A program made the translations under genes and the position numbers. The notes below the pieces were generated by a model. That model was not told the DNA's origin. It did not search any database and saw nothing but the letters and a program-made list of their open reading frames with translations. Positions 5,924 to 12,331 of a stretch of 14,225 bases of DNA are shown in pieces (positions within the stretch are counted from its first letter, which is position 1; each line of letters begins with the position of its first letter). The stretch covers positions 1-14,225 of the forward strand of contig JANSXJ010000064.1 of NCBI GenBank assembly GCA_024743015.1, written 5' to 3'. The stretch is from Hyphomonas sp. (GTDB lineage Bacteria > Pseudomonadota > Alphaproteobacteria > Caulobacterales > Hyphomonadaceae).

Positions 5924-6415
5924 ATGACTGGTAATACCGACGAGATTTCTGATTTGAAGCCACGCCGTCACCCTGGCCAAGGGCCGGTGTTTCGGTTGGT
6001 TTTCGATTATGTCGCCGCTGACGAAGCCGGCCAAAAGCTTGCCGAAGTGTTCATCCATCCCAAACGCTACCCAAAACAGATAAACCCTCATTGGCGCGTC
6101 GAAGTCGAAATGGTGGCCACGCATCATTACGGCTACGATATCGATTACATTCGCCAGTCCAGCATTGCGGCCGTTTTCGAGCGCTTGGACGCTTGGTTGG
6201 AGATCGTCGCTCCGAATGCGTCCTCGAGAACGATCACGTGGCGCGAATTGGTTAGACTAGCCCTTGGCGCCAAGCCGCCCACACCATCGCCCTACAGAAC
6301 CCGGCAACAGCTCGCGCGACAACGCCGCATCACACCTGGACGCGGATATCGGTACAGGGACGCTGCGACACGCCGTTATTCGAAGGCCCCTTCAACTTCG
6401 ATCGAGATTGATTAA
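5924..6415 (+). CDS. Protein of unknown function with basic tail (163 aa)
   Basis: The start is uncertain: ATG 5924 has GGAG only 2 nt away, but residues upstream of it look non-coding and run through the terminator of the NYN gene. The protein has a compact N-terminal domain (about 1-113) with alternating hydrophobic positions and an aromatic/His cluster (H67, H68, Y69, Y71), then a proline-rich hinge (PPTPSP, 118-123) and a strongly basic tail (about 125-155, some thirteen Arg/Lys) that could bind nucleic acid. There is no membrane segment. It ends tail to tail with the membrane protein gene, sharing TTAA at 6412-6415. A perfect palindrome GGCAGCTGCC (5903-5912) lies before the start and may be an operator. 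No family recognised. Confidence 0.55.
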   Translation: MTGNTDEISDLKPRRHPGQGPVFRLVFDYVAADEAGQKLAEVFIHPKRYPKQINPHWRVEVEMVATHHYGYDIDYIRQSSIAAVFERLDAWLEIVAPNASSRTITWRELVRLALGAKPPTPSPYRTRQQLARQRRITPGRGYRYRDAATRRYSKAPSTSIEID

Positions 6416-7092
6416 GGGCGCACCCAAAACTTGCAGTCGTCAAAAACGACTCGATGTTTTTCAAGAAGCGGCGCAGATAGATAAGCTTCTCGTCCGTAGC
6501 AGCCGACCTTTTCAAAATACCACGCCGCCAGTGCTGTCTGGTCATGCGGATCCGTTGTGGCCCCGTAAACCTCGTTGGCGCGCCGTGCGGCAAAATATTC
6601 TCGGCCTTCGACATGCACTATCGCCGCCTGTCTCGCTTCATAATTGCTATTCCACGCACAATTCCAATCATCGTCATACCGGTGACAAACTATATCTTTG
6701 TATCCCGCATTGGCTTGTTCCAGTATCAACCAACCGCCGGATATGACGAGCCCCGCAAATACAGCCCGTGCGACTGTTTGAACCTTATAGGCTCGCCGGG
6801 CGTTTTCGAACCGTTCCCATTGAAGATCTCTCGTGGTGCCGAGCTCTGCCTTCACCGCTTTGACAATGGCATCAGAGAGTGCATCTCCAGGTTCTTTATT
6901 CTCAGCAAGCCGTAAATATTCCGCGTGCTCTTTTTCGGCAATCTCTTTCCCGATTGAATATCGCCCAAGGCAATAGACCACTGACGCCGCGCTGCACGTT
7001 ACAAACAATGCCCAGCTCCATTCAACGCCGGACACACAAGCCGCCCCAAACCCAATGAAGGCTACAACCAAAACGAAGAGATTAAATTTCAT
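6412..7092 (-). CDS. Three-TM membrane protein coupled to the T4CP gene (226 aa)
   Basis: Residues 3-22 and 25-43 are hydrophobic and probably form a membrane hairpin, followed by a charged cytoplasmic stretch (about 44-108), a third membrane segment (about 109-126) and a C-terminal domain of about 100 residues. That domain has four cysteines (C136, C145 and two further on), which would sit in the periplasm and could form disulfides. Its ATG overlaps the stop of the coupling protein gene as ATGA, so the two are translationally coupled. Because the coupling protein has no membrane segment of its own, this product may be its membrane anchor or its link to the mating channel. That role is inference; I recognise no named family. 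Its own stop codon overlaps that of the convergent gene. Confidence 0.65.
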   Translation of the reverse strand: MKFNLFVLVVAFIGFGAACVSGVEWSWALFVTCSAASVVYCLGRYSIGKEIAEKEHAEYLRLAENKEPGDALSDAIVKAVKAELGTTRDLQWERFENARRAYKVQTVARAVFAGLVISGGWLILEQANAGYKDIVCHRYDDDWNCAWNSNYEARQAAIVHVEGREYFAARRANEVYGATTDPHDQTALAAWYFEKVGCYGREAYLSAPLLEKHRVVFDDCKFWVRP

Positions 7093-9146
7093 TCGCCGCG
7101 TAACCCGCGCTGAAAGATCGGATCAAAATAGGGAAGCTTGGCGCACAAAACGGGCGGCGCACCGATCGGGCGAATGATCTGCCATGGCAATGGGAGATTA
7201 TTGATCGCGCGGATGGGAACAACTTCTTCGGTTTGATGATGGATGCGCTGCCTTTGAACTGGGCGATCAATCATCTTCGCTTCAAACATGGGTTGATGTC
7301 CGCCAACATAGCCGTGAAAATTCGAGTCCCACCGCAACTGTGGATTATAAGTAGAATGTTCATTATAATCGCCTGAATGGACCTTCTCAGTGTCGGTTTC
7401 GTAATACGGCATCTCGTACGTGACGTCGCCAAACGCATCACTCAGTTTTTTGGCCGTGTCGTCATCATTGGTTGCGCCATAAATGACGCTCGCATTGTCC
7501 AAAAACGTCTTCCATTCGCCCGGATATAAATCTTCCAGAAGCTGCGTGTTCTGGATGAAAGTCCATATTCGAATGCCGTAACTTCTGAGTTCCGTAAGAC
7601 CTTTGGCAATCGGTTCGACGCGGCCATAATTCAAAAACTCATCTAGCAGAAACAGAATTGGCAAGCCGCGCTCGTCCCCTTTTGCCCGTTGGTCCTTCAT
7701 GCTTTCGATCATGCAAACCAGCACCGTTCTGATCACCGCTTCATAAGTCTGCCCCAGGCCGCTGGGCATATCGATGAAGAGAACGAATTGCTCACCGCGA
7801 TCAGCTTCTTCGACCAAATCGCCAGGGATAAAGGTCGAGCTCAAAGAATTGCTCTGAACGGTTTCATCCCACGGATCGAGCACCGTTTTGACTTCACTTT
7901 CTGTAATCGGCGCCTGCTTATCCCAATCACCGGACGTCCTGATAAAGCCTTCTGACCATTCCAGCGCATGGCTGTCAGAATCGGCAAATTGAGCAAGCGA
8001 CTGAGCGGTCCGCTTTATGCCCCCCGGGTGTTTGGCCAATCTAAGCAGCTCAGCGATATTTTTCGGCTCATCATCTCTGTCCCGGGACACGATATACTCT
8101 GTGATGGCGCGGATGGCTTGATCGGCCTGTTGCAACCAATATGCACTATCGCCGCTCGCCTTCTTCTGATCGATCAGGTTCGTGACAAACAGGCGGATCC
8201 GCTTCTTAAATCCGGCTGACTGCGACCCACCGATAAAATCGAACGGATTGTATTTGTCCGGCGAATTTTCTTCAAACAGGTTTAGACGCAAAACTCGCTT
8301 GCCGTTTGCGCGCAATTGATCAGCGCTATCGCGATATAGGTCACCCTTCGTATCCATGACAACCGACGAGCCTTTATAGGTCAGCAATGTCGGTATAATG
8401 TGGCATGCGGACTTCCCGCCGCCAGTAATCATAATTGACGTGAGATGCCGCTCGCTGCGATCTACCACCAAGGTTGGATCGAGCTCGCGAAACCGGTCAG
8501 GCCACATGCCAATCAATGGCGCGTCTAAGCCATTTTTCAATCCGCTATAAGGCGCAATCATATGCGGCGCATAACGCCCGGCTGAACCTAAGCCCATAAT
8601 CCGACGCTCATCCCAAACCCGCTGCCAGTCGAACGGAAATTCGAGCGGCATAACGGTCGGCCCTTTGGCGGCCTGTTTCCTCGCCATGGCCGAGCGTTCG
8701 AAGAACAGATCATGTTTCAACTGATCTTGCTCCGCTTTGATAAGCGCGTCTGTGTTTCGTTCCAAATGCTGGTCGCGGATATTATTCAAATGGGCTTCGA
8801 CTTCCGAAATCACCCTGACCTGACCGTCTTTCGCGCCGCCATTGAGATATTCTCGCAACTCACGCTGCAGCCACAGCGTTTCTTCCCATTTTCTTCCAAC
8901 GATGACGAAATTTTCTTCCGGGCGCGCATTGTACCAGTCAGAGAACCCGGTGAAGATGCCATCGACATATTTGGTTGCGGTAGCTCGCTTTTTCCGCTCA
9001 CTGAGACGGTAAAATCCAAGCTCGAACAGCGGATTGTGAGCGGGCTCAACCGGCAAATACTCATATCCCGGTCGATACGGGTCTAGTGTCCCTAACGCCG
9101 CTACATAATGTTTGCTCGCGATGGCAGGTGGATTTAGTTTCGACAT
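7089..9146 (-). CDS. Type IV coupling protein (VirD4/TraG family), no TM segment
   Basis: This is the ATPase that recruits the relaxosome to a type IV secretion channel. The nucleotide-binding core is clear: TGGGKS (241-246) followed by IIPTLL as Walker A, MDTKGDLY (264-271), KYNPFDFI (298-305), ILFLLDE (497-503) as Walker B with D502 and E503, and IQNTQ (531-535), the family's glutamine motif. The first glycine of Walker A is replaced (Met239 at that place), which is also loose in other T4CPs. At 685 residues it is full length, but residues 1-200 lack the usual two N-terminal membrane helices and are instead charged and soluble. The start at 9146 has GGGGA 6 nt upstream. The overlapping membrane protein gene downstream may compensate. 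Relaxase and MobC lie divergently 1.4 kb away; no channel genes are seen. Confidence 0.9.
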   Translation of the reverse strand: MSKLNPPAIASKHYVAALGTLDPYRPGYEYLPVEPAHNPLFELGFYRLSERKKRATATKYVDGIFTGFSDWYNARPEENFVIVGRKWEETLWLQRELREYLNGGAKDGQVRVISEVEAHLNNIRDQHLERNTDALIKAEQDQLKHDLFFERSAMARKQAAKGPTVMPLEFPFDWQRVWDERRIMGLGSAGRYAPHMIAPYSGLKNGLDAPLIGMWPDRFRELDPTLVVDRSERHLTSIMITGGGKSACHIIPTLLTYKGSSVVMDTKGDLYRDSADQLRANGKRVLRLNLFEENSPDKYNPFDFIGGSQSAGFKKRIRLFVTNLIDQKKASGDSAYWLQQADQAIRAITEYIVSRDRDDEPKNIAELLRLAKHPGGIKRTAQSLAQFADSDSHALEWSEGFIRTSGDWDKQAPITESEVKTVLDPWDETVQSNSLSSTFIPGDLVEEADRGEQFVLFIDMPSGLGQTYEAVIRTVLVCMIESMKDQRAKGDERGLPILFLLDEFLNYGRVEPIAKGLTELRSYGIRIWTFIQNTQLLEDLYPGEWKTFLDNASVIYGATNDDDTAKKLSDAFGDVTYEMPYYETDTEKVHSGDYNEHSTYNPQLRWDSNFHGYVGGHQPMFEAKMIDRPVQRQRIHHQTEEVVPIRAINNLPLPWQIIRPIGAPPVLCAKLPYFDPIFQRGLRGE

Positions 9147-9149
9147 CGA

Positions 9150-9171
9150 ACGTCCCCGTTAACGCGGACGT
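9150..9171. promoter_or_regulatory. 22-bp near-perfect palindrome at the T4CP start
   Basis: Positions 9150-9171 are palindromic except for one pair (9156/9165), with the centre CGTTAACG. The left arm holds, on the minus strand, the GGGGA ribosome binding site (9153-9157) of the coupling protein gene. It could be an operator for a relaxosome protein or a hairpin hiding the ribosome binding site. Dyad seen, role inferred. Confidence 0.55.
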
Positions 9172-9220
9172 GTTACAGGCTTCCGAACCTAATTGGAACT
9201 AGCTATCGAGCCATCGCATT

Positions 9221-9574
9221 CTAATCCTCGGCAATTCCCTGGCTCACAATCTGGGCAATGTCTTCGACAGAGCGCTGAATTGGATCGGTGGTAAGCTGCC
9301 CTGCGAGATTTGTCCGCGCCTTCACGAATTCTCGCTCCATGCGCGAAGCACCCACATCAATCACACCTTCAGACCGCTGAATGTATCGATATTGCTGCGC
9401 CGTCCAGTCATTCGCTCGGTGCATTTCTTCAATCGGTACCGGGTTTTCGATAAGGGCGGTGATCTTCACGCCATACTTTACAGCAATTTTCTCATGCGCT
9501 TCTCGATACATATCGAGTGAAACGCCTAATTCGGCTGCGATTTCTTTCAGAATAAAGTCTGTGTTTGAGTTCAT
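9221..9574 (-). CDS. Conserved-looking small protein upstream of T4CP (117 aa)
   Basis: ATG 9574 is used because GGAGG lies about 9 nt upstream (at 9586-9590). The product is soluble and mostly helical: residues 6-33 could form a helix pair of helix-turn-helix type (EIAAELGVS, then DMYREAHEKIAVKYG), followed by a Tyr/Gln-rich helix near 57-67 and a C-terminal amphipathic helix near 101-115. There is no signal peptide. It lies 74 bp upstream of the coupling protein gene on the same strand, so an accessory or regulatory role in mobilization, perhaps through the palindrome between them, is plausible. No family recognised. Confidence 0.65.
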   Translation of the reverse strand: MNSNTDFILKEIAAELGVSLDMYREAHEKIAVKYGVKITALIENPVPIEEMHRANDWTAQQYRYIQRSEGVIDVGASRMEREFVKARTNLAGQLTTDPIQRSVEDIAQIVSQGIAED

Positions 9575-9577
9575 ACA

Positions 9578-9700
9578 TTAGCGCCTCCATTGCTCATCAT
9601 ACGGATAGTGTGGAACAAAATTTATCACGTTCAACCCCCTCGACCCTAGTAGATTTTTTTCGTCCATATTTCTCCGAAATGGATCTTTCCATTTCGGCAT
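9578..9700 (-). CDS. Possible 40-aa protein
   Basis: ATG 9700 has GGGG about 7 nt upstream and opens a frame of 40 codons that ends 3 nt before the start of the 117-aa gene. The product is rich in Arg/Lys and aromatic residues (three Trp or Phe within the first 9) and shows no known motif. The frame continues upstream to 9868, but that part looks non-coding. The close spacing argues for translation coupled to the 117-aa gene; the short length argues for caution. Alternatively the stretch is only the leader of that gene. Confidence 0.4.
   Translation of the reverse strand: MPKWKDPFRRNMDEKNLLGSRGLNVINFVPHYPYDEQWRR
9674..9697. repeat. Perfect 9-bp inverted repeat at a start codon
   Basis: CCGAAATGG (9674-9682) and CCATTTCGG (9689-9697) are exact reverse complements with a 6-bp loop. 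They begin directly after the ATG of the possible 40-aa gene and cover codons 2-9. A hairpin there would hinder initiation; as DNA it could be an operator of the minus-strand transfer operon. Confidence 0.65.
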
Positions 9701-9948
9701 GATCAGCCCCGGCGTCGGTCTGTAGGCCGGGTCAAGGCCGAAGAGCGTTAGCGTGCCTTGAGGCGGGTGAAAGACCGGTGCACTAAATTGACACGCGGTG
9801 CATCTTTGCCAGTGCGACCGCTGCAAACACGCCTTAGCGTGGCGCCTGTGCCACACCGCGCTCACCATTCGATCACGCTCGGGCGCAGCGTTCCTAGCCC
9901 CCTCGCCCGGCTTGAGCGACGCTCATGGGAACAAGGGAGTTTGATGAA
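9701..9948. other. Divergent intergenic region dense in small repeats
   Basis: This region separates the minus-strand coupling-protein operon from the plus-strand mobilization operon. CGGTGCA occurs twice exactly 20 bp apart (9776 and 9796). TTAGCGTG occurs at 9738 and 9834. Two overlapping hairpins exclude each other: CACGC-CTTA-GCGTG (9828-9841) and GTGGC (9839-9843) with GCCAC (9850-9854). TGAGCG-A-CGCTCA (9913-9925) is a perfect odd palindrome just before the 109-aa gene. A perfect -35 (TTGACA, 9788-9793) has no matching -10. Control sites or oriT could lie here; none can be fixed from sequence. Confidence 0.45.
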
Positions 9949-10278
9949 ATGGCAACAGAGGGAAAAAGCAACATAGGTCTGAGACCGACTGCTCGCTTTC
10001 ACATGGATTGCGCCGATAGCCAAAAAGAAGTCGGCGCGGCTTGGCAGGCGAAGTCTGGACGCGGACATTCCGGCGAATTGTTTGGCAGGATTGTCGAGAA
10101 AAACGGTGTTTGGCTGTTGCCGCGCGCACGCGTGAATCGTCGAACCGGAGAGGTTGTTTCGACCTACACTCATATTGGTCGACTGGTGGATGATGATGGG
10201 CGCATCAGGGTCGAATTTTACGGCGAAATTTATCTTGATGATGTGACCAGAGACCCAGCAAACATCGTGGCGCACTAG
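9949..10278 (+). CDS. Small DUF736-like protein, upstream of mob genes (109 aa)
   Basis: ATG 9949 is used because AAGGGAG (9933-9939) lies 9 nt upstream; an in-frame ATG at 9925 has no ribosome binding site. The protein is soluble. It contains the core E-V-G-A-A-W (27-32), a glycine-rich turn and L-L-P (56-58), then a second, weaker copy of the same pattern (IGRL, 76-79; DGRIRVEF, 83-90; GEIYL, 92-96). This resembles the small beta-rich DUF736-like proteins often carried beside mobilization genes; the assignment is by eye. The 65-aa protein after the relaxase shares the G-A-x-W core, so the mob pair is flanked by two related proteins. The function of such proteins is not settled. Confidence 0.6.
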   Translation: MATEGKSNIGLRPTARFHMDCADSQKEVGAAWQAKSGRGHSGELFGRIVEKNGVWLLPRARVNRRTGEVVSTYTHIGRLVDDDGRIRVEFYGEIYLDDVTRDPANIVAH

Positions 10279-10318
10279 TCGCCTTGCGGCGAGGGCCTGC
10301 CCTGCCTCTTATGGCAGG
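10279..10318 (+). terminator. Two stem-loops after the 109-aa gene
   Basis: TCGCC-TTGC-GGCGA (10279-10292) begins right after the stop codon, and CCTGCC (10301-10306) pairs with GGCAGG (10313-10318) around a TCTTAT loop. Neither is followed by a T-run, so termination is uncertain; they could instead be part of the transfer origin upstream of mobC. Confidence 0.35.
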
Positions 10319-10392
10319 TGGGCCGCGTTAATCCATTGTTATCCTAATCGAAGCATACGAGCGCTAGTGACCAACGGAACTGATACCGTGGT

Positions 10393-10420
10393 TTGAAAGT
10401 AACACCGAATCTGTTATAGT
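10393..10420 (+). promoter_or_regulatory. Promoter for the mobilization operon
   Basis: TTGAAA (10393-10398) and TATAGT (10415-10420) are 16 bp apart, a good sigma70-type promoter. The message would begin near 10427 and carry a leader of about 150 nt before mobC, containing the dyad at 10463-10477 and the hairpin over the ribosome binding site. Confidence 0.6.
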
Positions 10421-10462
10421 AATCCGCGTCTCTCTGTCAGGAGTAGGCAAGTTATTGCATGT

Positions 10463-10477
10463 CTGTATATAATACAG
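10463..10477. promoter_or_regulatory. 15-bp dyad CTGTAT-ATA-ATACAG
   Basis: A perfect inverted repeat with a 3-bp centre, AT-rich, inside the leader between the mob promoter and mobC. It looks like a small operator, for example for a ribbon-helix-helix protein such as MobC. A TATAAT within it (10468-10473) lacks a proper -35. Confidence 0.4.
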
Positions 10478-10536
10478 CCAGATGCACCCACGAAATTCGT
10501 CCTTACCGTCCTCAATTCGCTTAACTTGCGCTTGTG

Positions 10537-10570
10537 CAGCGTGCCCCCCTCTCGCGCCGGGGAGGCGCTG
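10537..10570 (+). promoter_or_regulatory. Imperfect hairpin over the mobC ribosome binding site
   Basis: CAGCG (10537-10541) pairs with CGCTG (10566-10570), and the run of six C (10544-10549) can pair with GGGGAGG (10559-10565), which is the Shine-Dalgarno sequence of mobC, 9 nt before its ATG. An alternative shorter stem, GCGCC with GGCGC, also involves it. This would hold back translation of mobC and, through coupling, of the relaxase. Confidence 0.45.
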
Positions 10571-10574
10571 ACCG

Positions 10575-11093
10575 ATGCCAGCAAAGGGATATGCCAAACC
10601 GGATGATGAACGTCGCATCTACCGACTCTTCATCTCCTTAAGTGACTTCGAGCTTGCACATCTCGATCGTCAGCTTCCTGGCGAGCATTCGCGAGAACGC
10701 GCCCCCTATATCCGAGGGCTCATTCTGCGCGATATCCCTCTGGCCCCGGTCCCGCCCGATTATCACAAACATGTCGATGAAAATCGGGCGCATAAGATCG
10801 AGATTCTGCTCAACGTATTTGAGCTTGCCACGATCATAGCGGGAACGATGGTCAGCGTTGTCAAAGAGAACGCGCCATACGTCCGCAGCTTGATTATGGG
10901 CACGATTCCTCGCCTTCAAAATCCAGCGAAAGTCATGGATGAAACCCTCTTGGTTCAGCTGGCAAAAATCGGTAACAATCTCAATCAGATTGCCCGCGAT
11001 GTGAACAGCGGTCGCGTGGTTGAACCGACCGGGTTCCAGAAAGCGATCGATGAGCTTCAATCGCTTCTGACAAAGGTAGCTCTCTCCAAATGA
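10575..11093 (+). CDS. mobC: MobC-like relaxosome protein with duplicated RHH unit
   Basis: The C-terminal part carries the MobC signature LVQLAKIGNNLNQIARDVN (126-144). MobC proteins bind at oriT, help melt it and aid the relaxase. In front of it lie two copies of one module: residues 25-55 and 82-112 align without gaps at an offset of 57 residues with 13 of 31 identities (FELA; E; APY; R; LI; IP), and the preceding strands (17-22, 74-79) also match. Strand plus two helices suggests ribbon-helix-helix units, normally formed by two chains; here one chain may supply both. The start at 10575 has GGGGAGG 9 nt away. The stop overlaps the relaxase start as ATGA, so the pair is translationally coupled. 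Confidence 0.82.
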   Translation: MPAKGYAKPDDERRIYRLFISLSDFELAHLDRQLPGEHSRERAPYIRGLILRDIPLAPVPPDYHKHVDENRAHKIEILLNVFELATIIAGTMVSVVKENAPYVRSLIMGTIPRLQNPAKVMDETLLVQLAKIGNNLNQIARDVNSGRVVEPTGFQKAIDELQSLLTKVALSK

Positions 11094-11944
11094 TCGGCAC
11101 GTCTTCCCGCGGCAGCTCGTTTTCTGGCCTGATCAACTATCTTGAGTATGGTAATGAACGTGACGATGACCGCGAAGGCTTTGTCGGCGTTCGTAATTTG
11201 CCTAGTGACGACCCGGAAGTTGCGGCCAAAATCATGAAGGCGACATCAAAGCTGTCCAAGCGGGTCAAGAAGCCCGTTTATCACCTAATTTTGGCCTGGC
11301 ACGAGACCGACAAAATCTCCCCGGAAGATATGGTTCATTCAGCTGACAGCATGCTCAAACATCTCGGTCTTGAAGACCACCAGGTCTATATGAAAGAGCA
11401 TCTGGATAAGGATTACCCTCACATGCATTTGGCCATTAATCGCGTGCATCCAGAGACCGGTCGCGCATGGCGCGGCGATGGCGATCGATACGATATTCGA
11501 AACAAGTGTATGGAACTTGAGCAACGCAATGATTGGGTCAAAACCCAAAAATACGGCAAAACGCGTGGCATGAGTATCTACGATATGGAGATCGGCAAAC
11601 GCACGGGAGACGACAAAGGTCGTGAAATGTCCAAAACCGACGAACAAAAACTCCGCGAAGACCTCACGCATACAATGTCAACGGTCACAGACTGGAAGGA
11701 TTTAGAAAGTCGGCTCGATCGGCGTGGCTTAGAATTGAAACAAGCTCGTGCTGGTATACGGATCTATCGAGGCGGCCGATATGCGAAGTTCTCGAAACTC
11801 CTACCGCCCAAAATAAACGCCAAAAAAATGCATAACAAGCTCGGTAGTTTCAAAGACTATATGAAAGACAAGACGAAACGCGAGGCGCGCCTTAATCGCA
11901 AACGCGAGCGCCAGCGGGATTCTGACCGCGATGATAGCCGTTAG
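11090..11944 (+). CDS. MOB_P-like relaxase (284 aa)
   Basis: This is the nicking enzyme of conjugation (relaxase family PF03432): it cuts oriT by a tyrosine that stays bound to the 5' end and is led through the channel. Motif I holds the likely catalytic Tyr17 (LINYLEYGN; Tyr20 is the alternative). Motif III is H104-L-D-K-D-Y-P-H111-M-H113-L-A-I-N117, the metal-binding HxH motif. A C-terminal segment (about 200-235, WKDLESRLDRRGL and IYRGGRYAKFSKL) is common behind such domains. The last 45 residues are highly basic. At 284 residues it is a minimal relaxase without helicase or primase. It is coupled to mobC by an ATGA overlap. The subclass (MOB_P versus relatives) is judged by eye. Confidence 0.88.
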   Translation: MIGTSSRGSSFSGLINYLEYGNERDDDREGFVGVRNLPSDDPEVAAKIMKATSKLSKRVKKPVYHLILAWHETDKISPEDMVHSADSMLKHLGLEDHQVYMKEHLDKDYPHMHLAINRVHPETGRAWRGDGDRYDIRNKCMELEQRNDWVKTQKYGKTRGMSIYDMEIGKRTGDDKGREMSKTDEQKLREDLTHTMSTVTDWKDLESRLDRRGLELKQARAGIRIYRGGRYAKFSKLLPPKINAKKMHNKLGSFKDYMKDKTKREARLNRKRERQRDSDRDDSR

Positions 11945-12050
11945 GGGTTGAAATGCGGATTTACCGCCCTACACCTTGAAAGCAATGGGGATTTTTTTTG
12001 AAATTCCCGGCGCACTTATCTTTCAATTTTTAGATGCATTGGAGACAATG

Positions 12051-12248
12051 ATGGCCGGTCAACAGCCAGAATTGCGCGCTTACGCCATGACCCATACCGG
12101 CTCCGGCGACCAACGGAAAACCAGCTTCGATGAATGCGGCGCTGTATGGCGAACGGAAAAGGGCAATCTTCGGATGAAGCTCAAATCCTTTCCCCTCAGC
12201 GGCGACATCATCCTGTTGCCACCGAAGGACAACCCTAAGTCAGAATAA
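12051..12248 (+). CDS. Small DUF736-like protein after relaxase (65 aa)
   Basis: The second ATG of a pair (12051) has GGAG (12041-12044) 6 nt upstream; in-frame TTG starts further up look non-coding. The sequence C29-G-A-V-W33, then K38-G, N-L-R-M-K-L, F-P-L-S-G and I-I-L-L-P (53-57) forms a compact beta-rich pattern typical of small plasmid proteins of the DUF736 type, by eye. It shares the G-A-x-W and L-L-P positions with the 109-aa protein upstream of mobC. It lies about 105 bp after the relaxase in the same direction and is followed by a strong hairpin, so it probably closes the mob operon. Function unknown. Confidence 0.6.
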   Translation: MAGQQPELRAYAMTHTGSGDQRKTSFDECGAVWRTEKGNLRMKLKSFPLSGDIILLPPKDNPKSE

Positions 12249-12276
12249 GCCGGAAAGGCGTTAACAATTGCAGAAA

Positions 12277-12298
12277 CGAGGGGGCTTACACCCCCTCG
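12277..12298 (+). terminator. Strong hairpin closing the mob operon
   Basis: CGAGGGGG (12277-12284) and CCCCCTCG (12291-12298) form a perfect 8-bp GC-rich stem with the loop CTTACA. The following sequence is T/C-rich (CTTCTCTATTCGTTTTC), not a pure T-run. Location 28 bp after a stop codon supports a terminator. Confidence 0.65.
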
Positions 12299-12331
12299 CT
12301 TCTCTATTCGTTTTCAATTATTCTGTTCGCG

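Larger units (their letters stand above)
10279..10574. other. Non-coding region before mobC; likely oriT area
   Basis: About 300 bp without a gene directly upstream of mobC and the relaxase, the usual place of the transfer origin in MOB_P-like plasmids. It holds several dyads: 10279-10318, ACGAA-A-TTCGT near 10490, CTGTAT-ATA-ATACAG (10463-10477) and 10537-10570. I find no clean copy of the IncP-type nick core ATCCTG; the nearest is TTATCCTAATC near 10340. The oriT assignment is positional only. Confidence 0.35.

Noticed and set aside
9788..9793. Perfect TTGACA -35 box
   Set aside because: No -10-like hexamer lies 16-18 bp downstream.
10335..10350. IncP-type nick site (TTATCCTAATC)
   Set aside because: It lacks the G and the inverted repeat expected next to the ATCCTG core, so it is not strong enough to call a nic site.
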